A program made the translations under genes and the position numbers. A stretch of 5,354 nt of DNA from Candidatus Hydrogenedentota bacterium (lineage in GTDB: Bacteria; Hydrogenedentota; Hydrogenedentia; Hydrogenedentales; CAITNO01): assembly GCA_007124105.1 (NCBI GenBank), contig SLFT01000329.1, positions 1 to 5,354 on the forward strand, read 5' to 3'. This document shows positions 1 through 5,354 of the stretch, piece by piece (within the stretch, counting starts at the first letter, position 1; every line of letters begins with the position of its first letter). The notes below the pieces were generated by a model. It saw nothing but the letters and a program-made list of their open reading frames with translations. It did not search any database and had not been told where the DNA came from.

Positions 1-379
1 GACGCGGTCCAACACGCACCCAGACAACTCCCTTGTACCGCACGGGCGGAGCATCTGCCGGTTCGACAAGGACAACCGCCACTTCCTTCCCTTTGATGCT
101 CTTTTTCTGTACCGTAAGCGCAGGAAAAGGAAGAATGTTGCCATCTGAACGCATGGACGCCAACGACTGCAGCAGTTGATCTGTGATTGGCGTTCCCACG
201 GGTTCGCCTTTGTCGTTTACTCCAACTACCAGAACACCTGGTAAATTGTTGCCCGCGAGGTCGTTAGCGAACGCGCAGATAGCCTGCCGAATCTTACCAC
301 CATCAACGATAGATTCCTTGCGTTCAACGCGATCGGACTCTATGTCCTCAATCAATGAAAGAAGTTCATCATCATTCAT
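1..379 (-). CDS. AlbA_2 (Schlafen-type) putative DNA-binding protein, N-terminal part
   Basis: The minus strand reads open from an ATG at 379 down to the window edge (126 codons), so the C-terminus is missing. The start is well bounded: an in-frame TAA lies at 394-392, and the only alternative is a GTG two codons upstream (385). The product begins MNDDELLSLIEDIES. It shows the AlbA_2/Schlafen pattern: acidic and charged residues around E14-E22 (ESDRVERKES), the helix with K29-x-R-Q-A-I-C-A-F-A-N-D (29-40), a strand LPGVLVVGVND (46-56) with a G-E-P-V-G turn, then a strand VAVVLVEPADAPPVRYKG (100-117) and VWVRVGPR at the edge. Family members (COG2865-like) bind nucleic acid and often continue into an ATPase-like and winged-helix half. 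Some are regulators and some belong to defence loci; the visible part cannot decide. It is transcribed divergently from the exported protein gene. The domain call is firm; the function is not known. Confidence 0.87.
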   Translation of the reverse strand, partial: MNDDELLSLIEDIESDRVERKESIVDGGKIRQAICAFANDLAGNNLPGVLVVGVNDKGEPVGTPITDQLLQSLASMRSDGNILPFPALTVQKKSIKGKEVAVVLVEPADAPPVRYKGVVWVRVGPR

Positions 380-406
380 GGCCACTCTGTCTCTTTAGTG
401 TTATTC

Positions 407-419
407 GATACGGCGTATC
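407..419. promoter_or_regulatory. 13-bp palindrome, candidate operator
   Basis: GATACG-G-CGTATC is a perfect inverted repeat with 6-bp arms and a single central base. It lies 28 bp upstream of the ATG of the AlbA_2-type gene, within its predicted 5' leader. The right arm, extended by one base (GCGTATC, 413-419), recurs in inverted orientation as GATACGC at 469-475, inside the spacer of the predicted minus-strand promoter. A dimeric regulator site is plausible. The binding protein is unknown; autoregulation by the adjacent gene product is only a guess. Confidence 0.4.
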
Positions 420-453
420 CTGATTACAATTAAAGCGCATAACCGATGTACAT

Positions 454-481
454 AGTATACTCGCAAATGATACGCTGGCAA
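454..481 (-). promoter_or_regulatory. Sigma-70-like promoter for the AlbA_2-type gene
   Basis: Read on the minus strand, TTGCCA (481-476) matches five of six bases of the -35 consensus. TATACT (459-454) matches five of six bases of the -10 consensus, and the spacer is 16 bp. Transcription would start near 447, giving a leader of roughly 68 nt before the ATG at 379. This is the best promoter in the window by eye. A GATACGC element (469-475) sits in its spacer and could be a repressor half-site. Confidence 0.5.
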
Positions 482-509
482 AAGCATTCAGACTCGTCCG
501 CTAATCTGG

Positions 510-536
510 TTCACGGTAAATCCCTTGTTGTATCAT
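510..536 (+). promoter_or_regulatory. Weak candidate promoter for the exported LamG protein gene
   Basis: TTCACG (510-515) and TATCAT (531-536) resemble -35 and -10 hexamers, but the spacer is only 15 bp and the -35 matches four of six bases. A start near 543 would give a leader of about 70 nt. The -10 overlaps a GTATC element (530-534). An alternative is TATACT at 456-461 on the plus strand, which has no good -35 at the right distance. A non-sigma-70 promoter is possible. Confidence 0.22.
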
Positions 537-612
537 AGTGTTAATGGAGCGCAGGCGTCCATCGGTTTTTTATGGCTGCACATTTGATAGTGGGTACTTT
601 TGAAAGGGCAAC

Positions 613-3600
613 ATGGTAAAGAACAACGTACTTCGCGCGCTGGTTATTGTCGTTTCCACAGCGGCCTATGCGGCACCATCTATGGCTGACAATGGACAAG
701 ACGTACAAGTTACGGAGCCCTTTCATGAGTTGTATGTTCATCACGAAGCATCAGGTCCGAAGGTCATTGCCCTGTGGCAGTTTGACGGAGATGCGCCCGG
801 CGCTGACGTTTCAGGCAATAGCCATGATGCCGCATTGAACGGCGCGGACTTTGTTGCGGAAGCAGGTCGCTTTGGCGGCGCGTTGCGTTCCCATCGCGGC
901 TGGCCGGATATTGACCAGCCTCATCAGGCCAGAGTCGCCAACCATCCGGACTTAACACCCGATGCCGCCTTCACGATTGAAATGTGGATTCAGCCCGCCC
1001 CTGCGTTGACCGGCTACGAGAATTACCCCACGCTCATAGACAAGAAATATGTCGCTGATACTGATTATCAGCTGTACTTGAGCCGCGAGCTGCGATCGAA
1101 CACGCGCCGCATAGAAATGGCGCTTGGCTTTGGTCGCGATTCGCAAGTCTATCGCTCAGATTATTTCGAGTTCCCCCCCGGCCACTGGCGGCATATAGCC
1201 TTTGTCTATGATGGTATGGGTAGCGGTCGCTTCTTCGTGGACGGCGTCGCAGCGGGAGGACAAACCTATCCTGACCGTCGCAGCATTGCGCCTGGACGTC
1301 ATCCCCTTTCAATCGGCGACCGACTGGGCAGCAACTACCGTGGATTCCCCGGACTCATGGACCAAGTTCGCCTCTCCAATGATGCGCTCGAGTTTCGCCC
1401 CGTGAAGACAATGCTTCACACGACTCGCCGTGTGTTCGAACGCATGGAACCCGCGCCCGCTTTTGAGATTATTACAACCAACCTGCGCCGCGAACCGATG
1501 AGAAACGCCGTCCTGCAACTTTTCCTGAACACGCGCATTATTCAGACCATTATCTTGCCGGAGCTTACACACGGAGAAAGTCATCACGAGGCGTTTTCCT
1601 TCGACACTACCTTGCGACCAGACGTCTACGCACTGGCCGCTGAAATTTCCGTGCCGGGCGAGACGCGCTACCTGGCAACTGAAACATTTGCGCCCATTAC
1701 CATAGCGCCGCGTCCTCTTCCCCATCAAATGCCGGTTGTTCTGTGGGGAAGCGCGCAGGATCAGATGGACGCAGCGCTCGATATTGGCTTTACGCACAGC
1801 CTTGGGCTACGGTGTGACTTCAGCGCCCTATGGGAAAAGGAAGGGCCAGCCAATGCGGAAACACCTGAACAGATTGCGTCATCAATGGCGATGCTGGATG
1901 AGGCGTTGCGCCGGGGGATGCGCGTCATTTCAAGCCTCTCGCCAGGTAGGTGGGCAGGCATCCAGGAAGGGTATCAACGAATACAGGCAGACGGTTCATC
2001 GTACGAACGCGCGAATGTGTGCGCTCTGTTCCCGCGTGTACAACAGTTCTGCCGCGATGTTGGCCTCTCAATGACACAGACCTACGGAGAACACCCCGCT
2101 TTTGAAGGCGCGCTGATCCATACGGAGATTCGGGATGCCACCGCCCCATGTTTTCACGAACATGATCGCGACGCTTTCCATGCATTTGCCGGTTATGATA
2201 TTCCTGAGGGGGCAACGCGCATGCGCGGTATCGCCAGAGACACATTGCCCGACTTCCCGGAAAATGGCATCATCCCTGACGATTATCCCTGGTATGTGTA
2301 TTATCGTTGGCTCTGGAAACACGGCGACGGCTGGAACACATTACATACGCAGCTGCACGAAGGCCTGAAGACAAAGGCGAAAGACGGGTTCTGGACATTT
2401 CATGACCCCGCAGCCCGGTGCGCCAGTGTATTCGGCAGCGGCGGCGCTGTAGACTATCTCTCCCACTGGACCTATTCCTATCCCGATCCGTTGCGCATTG
2501 GACTGGTAACAGACGAATTATTCGCGATGGCCCGGGGCGCGGACAGACACGCGCAGGGCATCATGAAGATGACCCAAATAATCTGGTACAGATCACAGAC
2601 AGCACCTGAACCCGGCGAAGACGCGCATCAGGCCGCCCCCGACTTCATTGACAAAGATACGCAGCCGGAGACAGTCAACCAAGCAGCGCCGGAACAGTAT
2701 CAAGCCGAATGGGAACAACGTATTCCGGATGCCCGGTTCATCACCATCGCGCCGATGCACCTGCGCGAAGCGTTCTGGGAGAAAATAGCCCGTCCCGTTC
2801 AAGGAATCATGTATCACGGCTGGGGTTCGCTGGTTGAAGATGCAACACACAGTTCTTATCGCCATACCCACCCCGAGACGCGCCATGAGTTGCGCCGACT
2901 GATCCAAGAGGTGGTCACACCTCTTGGACCCACGTTAAGACAAATACCCGACCAAGAAGCGGACGTGGCGATGTTGGAAAGTTTCGCCTCCGAAATGTTC
3001 GCGGGGCGTGGCACCTATGGCTGGAACGGCAGTTGGGCAGGCGACATGTACCTCATCCTGCGCTATGCCGGTTTACAGCCGCGTATTGTTTTTGAGGAAA
3101 CAATTCAGCAGGAAGGGCTGGACGCGTTTACAGTGTTGGTTATGCCCGATTGTGACGTTCTGCCCCAAAGCGTTGCAACGGCTGTGCTTGAATTTCAGCG
3201 GCGTGGCGGCGTCGTAGTGGGCGACGAACGTCTATGTCCGGCGATCAAGGCTGATATAAGCGTAGCAACGCACCACCGTCCGAAGGAAGCAGATGTCGCC
3301 CGCGCCATGAACCAGGAAAAAGCGACACAACTGCGATCACAACTCAAATACCAATACCGCTCCGTGTCTTCCTCCAACGACATCATCCTGCGTACGCGCT
3401 CTTACGGAACAACTGATTACCTTTTCGCCGTCAATGATAAACGCGAGTTTGGCGATTATGTGGGACACCATGGGCTGGTCATGGAAAACGGTCTGCCAAC
3501 CGATACCACATTGACGGCCTTTCGCCCCGGCGTTGTCTATGATTTACTCGGGAACCGACAAATAGCGGCCGCAACCAGCGAAAATCCTGTCATCGCCTTC

Positions 3601-3960
3601 GATTGGCATTTCGGCCCCTGTGATGGACGGATTTTTATGGTTACAGAGCGGCCCATCGCCCAGGTGCGCATTAAAGCGCCGAGCAAAATCAAACGCAACA
3701 GCGAAGCAACTGTTGCCATTACCGTTCACGATGACACGAACCGAACATTGGACGCTGTTGTACCGCTGGAAGTACGCATCCAGGACCCCACGGGACGCGA
3801 CGCTGAATACAGCGGCTACTACGGCGCCGCTCATGGCCGTCTCGCCATCACCATACATATTGCCGAAAACGATGCCTACGGTCTCTGGCAAATTAATGCA
3901 CGTGAACTGGCCGGAGGAAACACGGCGAATGCCTATATACGTGTGGTCGCTGCCCCATGA
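613..3960 (+). CDS. Exported LamG/TIM-barrel glycosidase-like multidomain protein
   Basis: This complete gene encodes 1115 residues. The start is supported by GAAAGG at 602-607, five bases before the ATG, and by a signal peptide beginning at residue 1: charged MVKNNVLR, a hydrophobic stretch, and likely cleavage after A20 (AYA) or A25 (SMA). Domains in order: LamG/concanavalin-like (about 50-260, with VIALWQFDGD, FTIEMWIQP, HWRHIAFVYDG and a final GLMDQVRLSNDAL); an Ig-like linker (about 280-365); a TIM-barrel-like region (about 372-740, strands near PVVLWGS, RVISSLSP, EGALIHTEIRD, DGFWTFHDP, RFITIAP and VQGIMYHGWGSL); a GATase-like domain like the GH42 trimerisation domain (about 780-880, with VLVMPDCDVLPQS and RRGGVVVGDERLCPAI); a beta-sandwich (about 910-1010); and an Ig/MG2-like end (about 1015-1113). 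E505 after strand 4 is a candidate acid/base. No sorting motif or C-terminal anchor is visible. An extracytoplasmic polysaccharide-active enzyme is likely, but the substrate is unknown and a non-catalytic binding role is possible. Confidence 0.85.
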   Translation: MVKNNVLRALVIVVSTAAYAAPSMADNGQDVQVTEPFHELYVHHEASGPKVIALWQFDGDAPGADVSGNSHDAALNGADFVAEAGRFGGALRSHRGWPDIDQPHQARVANHPDLTPDAAFTIEMWIQPAPALTGYENYPTLIDKKYVADTDYQLYLSRELRSNTRRIEMALGFGRDSQVYRSDYFEFPPGHWRHIAFVYDGMGSGRFFVDGVAAGGQTYPDRRSIAPGRHPLSIGDRLGSNYRGFPGLMDQVRLSNDALEFRPVKTMLHTTRRVFERMEPAPAFEIITTNLRREPMRNAVLQLFLNTRIIQTIILPELTHGESHHEAFSFDTTLRPDVYALAAEISVPGETRYLATETFAPITIAPRPLPHQMPVVLWGSAQDQMDAALDIGFTHSLGLRCDFSALWEKEGPANAETPEQIASSMAMLDEALRRGMRVISSLSPGRWAGIQEGYQRIQADGSSYERANVCALFPRVQQFCRDVGLSMTQTYGEHPAFEGALIHTEIRDATAPCFHEHDRDAFHAFAGYDIPEGATRMRGIARDTLPDFPENGIIPDDYPWYVYYRWLWKHGDGWNTLHTQLHEGLKTKAKDGFWTFHDPAARCASVFGSGGAVDYLSHWTYSYPDPLRIGLVTDELFAMARGADRHAQGIMKMTQIIWYRSQTAPEPGEDAHQAAPDFIDKDTQPETVNQAAPEQYQAEWEQRIPDARFITIAPMHLREAFWEKIARPVQGIMYHGWGSLVEDATHSSYRHTHPETRHELRRLIQEVVTPLGPTLRQIPDQEADVAMLESFASEMFAGRGTYGWNGSWAGDMYLILRYAGLQPRIVFEETIQQEGLDAFTVLVMPDCDVLPQSVATAVLEFQRRGGVVVGDERLCPAIKADISVATHHRPKEADVARAMNQEKATQLRSQLKYQYRSVSSSNDIILRTRSYGTTDYLFAVNDKREFGDYVGHHGLVMENGLPTDTTLTAFRPGVVYDLLGNRQIAAATSENPVIAFDWHFGPCDGRIFMVTERPIAQVRIKAPSKIKRNSEATVAITVHDDTNRTLDAVVPLEVRIQDPTGRDAEYSGYYGAAHGRLAITIHIAENDAYGLWQINARELAGGNTANAYIRVVAAP
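2903..2928. repeat. Perfect 11-bp inverted repeat with 4-nt loop inside the exported-protein gene
   Basis: TCCAAGAGGTG (2903-2913) and its exact reverse complement CACCTCTTGGA (2918-2928) flank the loop GTCA. The hairpin lies within codons for I764 to G772 (IQEVVTPLG), at the boundary between the barrel-like region and the GATase-like domain. It is not followed by a T-run, so it is not an intrinsic terminator. It could slow the ribosome at a domain boundary, act on mRNA stability, or be chance imposed by the coding sequence. Confidence 0.85.
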
Positions 3961-3965
3961 CTTGC

Positions 3966-3975
3966 ATTATATAAT
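3966..3975 (+). promoter_or_regulatory. Candidate -10 element upstream of the ABC-F gene
   Basis: The first bases after the exported-protein stop codon contain the perfect 10-bp palindrome ATTATATAAT, which includes an exact TATAAT (3970-3975). Initiation would fall near 3982, giving a leader of about 47 nt before the GTG start of the ABC-F gene. No good -35 is seen 16-18 bp upstream; TGGTCG at 3944-3949 is weak and too far. No terminator hairpin lies in the 68-bp gap, so read-through from the upstream gene is also possible. Confidence 0.3.
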
Positions 3976-4016
3976 CCCTACAATTTAAACTGCTGTTCTC
4001 TTTCCCCATGCTAAAT

Positions 4017-4022
4017 AAAGGA
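4017..4022 (+). promoter_or_regulatory. Ribosome binding site selecting the GTG start of the ABC-F gene
   Basis: AAAGGA lies six bases before the GTG at 4029. The in-frame ATG at 4008 is preceded by a pyrimidine-rich stretch (3994-4007) with no Shine-Dalgarno sequence, and the AAAGGA would lie inside its reading frame. The GTG is therefore the preferred start, although the ATG remains a formal alternative that would add seven residues. Confidence 0.65.
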
Positions 4023-4028
4023 ACACGT

Positions 4029-5354
4029 GTGCCACCATCATCTCCAGGAAAAGCACTATTGAGCGCCCAGGATGTCGCCAAGCATTTCGGTGCGCAGGCT
4101 GTGCTTGAAGGCGTCTCCCTGACTATTCACGAAAATGACCGCATCGGGCTTATCGGCCGCAACGGTTCAGGAAAATCCACGTTGTTGCGTATCTTGGCGG
4201 GGGATTTGGAACCTGACGCGGGCTTTACCACCCGTGCACAGGATATACGGGTGGCGCTGTTGGAACAGCACTGTTCACTGTCGCTGGAACAGACCGTATC
4301 AGACGCGCTCGAAGCGGCGACGGCGGCCCAGCGCGACATGATTGACGAATTGCGAGCGCTGCACGAACGTCTGGCGCACACATCTGGTGAGTGTTGGGAA
4401 CACAACGAACTCCAGAGGGAATGCGAATTGATGCAGCGGCGCATAGACGCGGCGCAGGCGTGGAACCTGGATGTGGAAATCAAACGGATTGCAGATGCCT
4501 TGAAACTACCCCCGCTTGCCAGACGATTGGCTACATTGTCAGGCGGCGAACTTCGCCGGGTTGATCTGGCCGCCAAGCTGCTGGAACATCCCGATGTGTT
4601 GTTGCTCGATGAGCCCACAAATCATATAGACACGGACAGTGTCGCCTGGATCGAGCGCTTCCTGGAAAGCTATTCCGGGGCATGCATACTGGTTACCCAC
4701 GACCGCTATTTTCTTGATCGCGCCACGAACCGCATCGTGGAAATAAACAACAGCGCTATCTACAGTTATCCGGGAAATTATGCGCAGTTCCTGGAATACA
4801 AGGCGGCGGTGGAAGAGGTGCAGTTGCGTACCGAGGCCAATCGTCATGCGCTCATCAAGCGCGAATTAGCCTGGTATAAGCGTTCGCCAAAAGCGCGCGG
4901 CACTAAAGCCAAAGCGCGCATTGATCGCCTGTTTCAGGCCCAGGAACAGGCCCCTCCGCCACCGGACAAACAATTTGCCTTCGCCATTCCCGAACCAGAA
5001 CGACTCGGCAAGGATATCCTCGAGGTACGCCAGATCACACACGGCTATCAAGAACAGACACTGTTCAAACACTTTTCCCTGTACATGCAGAAAAAAATGC
5101 GCGTCGGCATTGTCGGGCAAAACGGATGCGGCAAATCCACGTTGTTGCGCGTGCTCATGGGCCGTGAAATGCCTCAATCCGGCGAAGTGCTTATCGGCCA
5201 GTCCACCCGCTTCCTGTATGTTGACCAGACACTGGCCGACATGGACCCCGACCTTACCGTCCTGGATTGTGTTTCCGATGGCCAACGCCATCTGGAAATC
5301 GGAAAGCAGCGCATCCATGTACCGTCCTACCTCGAATCATTTCTGTTCGACAAA
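4029..5354 (+). CDS. uup: ABC-F family ATPase, Uup-type (3' end outside the window)
   Basis: The 442 visible residues carry one complete ABC domain and the start of a second, without membrane segments, as in soluble ABC-F proteins. Domain 1: Walker A GRNGSGKST (43-51), signature LSGGE (170-174), Walker B LLLDEPTNH (191-199) and switch histidine H224 in VTHD. A helical arm spans about 90-155. The interdomain linker (about 255-310) contains ELAWYKRSPKARGTKAKARIDR-like residues (279-300), the basic motif that marks the Uup branch. Domain 2 has Walker A GQNGCGKST (363-371) and ends before its signature. Uup-type proteins are usually about 600-640 residues, so roughly 30 percent is missing, including any C-terminal coiled coil. 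Family members act at the ribosomal E site, and Uup/YfmR-type members are linked to relief of polyproline stalling; E. coli Uup also affects transposon excision. The gene lies 68 bp downstream of the exported-protein gene in the same direction, with no evident functional tie. TaeA or another ABC-F subgroup is the main alternative. Confidence 0.9.
   Translation, partial: MPPSSPGKALLSAQDVAKHFGAQAVLEGVSLTIHENDRIGLIGRNGSGKSTLLRILAGDLEPDAGFTTRAQDIRVALLEQHCSLSLEQTVSDALEAATAAQRDMIDELRALHERLAHTSGECWEHNELQRECELMQRRIDAAQAWNLDVEIKRIADALKLPPLARRLATLSGGELRRVDLAAKLLEHPDVLLLDEPTNHIDTDSVAWIERFLESYSGACILVTHDRYFLDRATNRIVEINNSAIYSYPGNYAQFLEYKAAVEEVQLRTEANRHALIKRELAWYKRSPKARGTKAKARIDRLFQAQEQAPPPPDKQFAFAIPEPERLGKDILEVRQITHGYQEQTLFKHFSLYMQKKMRVGIVGQNGCGKSTLLRVLMGREMPQSGEVLIGQSTRFLYVDQTLADMDPDLTVLDCVSDGQRHLEIGKQRIHVPSYLESFLFDK
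4173..4189 (+). repeat. 17-bp direct repeat, copy 1 (Walker A region of ABC domain 1)
   Basis: AAATCCACGTTGTTGCG is identical to positions 5133-5149 and lies in the same codon frame, encoding the end of the P-loop and the following helix (K-S-T-L-L-R). The identity includes synonymous positions such as both TTG leucine codons. The spacing between copies is 960 bp. It reflects duplicated ABC domains rather than a mobile element. Confidence 0.8.
5133..5149 (+). repeat. 17-bp direct repeat, copy 2 (Walker A region of ABC domain 2)
   Basis: This is the second exact copy of the 17-bp sequence at 4173-4189, in the P-loop of the second ATPase domain. The flanking bases diverge immediately (A versus C before the repeat, T versus C after it), so the identity is short and limited to the conserved motif. 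Confidence 0.8.

Noticed and set aside
183..398. 71-codon plus-strand open frame, Ser/Thr/Pro-rich
   Set aside because: It is a shadow of the minus-strand AlbA_2-type gene, whose protein has recognisable family motifs.
475..490. Possible sigma-54 site starting with TGGCA
   Set aside because: The GC expected 10 bases after GG is absent, so the -24/-12 spacing fails.
546..571. Possible terminator: GGAGCGC/GCGTCC stem followed by a T-run (566-571)
   Set aside because: The pairing needs a bulged base and leaves a loop of only two bases, and there is a gap before the T-run; not a credible hairpin.
1173..1179. Run of seven C bases as a possible phase-variation or frameshift site
   Set aside because: The reading frame continues intact through Phe-Pro-Pro-Gly of the LamG domain; a single short run is not evidence of phase variation.
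1309..1797. 162-codon open frame on the minus strand within the exported-protein gene
   Set aside because: It lies entirely antisense to a gene with clear domains, and its product shows no recognisable domain.
2435..2448. Short inverted repeat CAGCG/CGCTG with a 4-nt loop
   Set aside because: Five-base arms in GC-rich coding DNA are expected by chance.
4127..4618. 163-codon minus-strand open frame, Ser/Arg/Ala-rich
   Set aside because: It is antisense to the ABC-F ATPase domain; the Ser-rich product is what reverse reading of this GC-rich coding strand gives.
4866..5318. 150-codon minus-strand open frame
   Set aside because: It is antisense to the ABC-F gene, which has strong motifs here including the second Walker A.

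Overview
This window looks like chromosomal DNA from a free-living bacterium of moderate GC content (mid-50s percent by eye). It holds one complete gene, two genes cut by the window edges, and one short divergent promoter region. A large secreted protein combining a LamG domain, a glycosidase-like barrel and a GATase-like domain is typical of Planctomycetota, Lentisphaerota, Verrucomicrobiota, Hydrogenedentota and similar carbohydrate-degrading lineages. That placement is inferred from domain style only and is weak. No tRNA, rRNA, CRISPR array, insertion sequence, integrase or phage gene was seen.

Layout. Positions 1-379 (minus strand) hold the N-terminal 126 residues of a Schlafen/AlbA_2-type putative DNA-binding protein whose C-terminal part lies outside the window. 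Positions 380-612 are a 233-bp divergent intergenic region. It has a good sigma-70-like promoter for the minus gene, a weaker candidate for the plus gene, a 13-bp palindrome and four copies of the pentamer GATAC/GTATC. Positions 613-3960 (plus strand) encode an exported 1115-residue multidomain protein: signal peptide, LamG, Ig-like segment, TIM-barrel-like region, beta-galactosidase-trimerisation/GATase-like domain, beta-sandwich and a C-terminal Ig/MG2-like domain. After a 68-bp gap with no visible terminator, positions 4029-5354 encode the first 442 residues of a Uup-type ABC-F ATPase, cut by the right edge.

How the genes relate. The exported protein probably binds or cleaves a polysaccharide outside the cytoplasm. 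The ABC-F protein acts on the ribosome or nucleic acid in the cytoplasm, and the AlbA_2 protein is a possible regulator or accessory nucleic-acid-binding protein. Nothing shows that the three work in one pathway. The testable link is that the AlbA_2 gene and the big exported gene share a control region with repeated GATAC elements. I found no convincing new multi-gene system. The best leads are the uncharacterised glycosidase-like protein, a perfect 11-bp hairpin inside its gene, the GATAC elements, and a tetraproline-Asp motif in the linker of the Uup-type protein.
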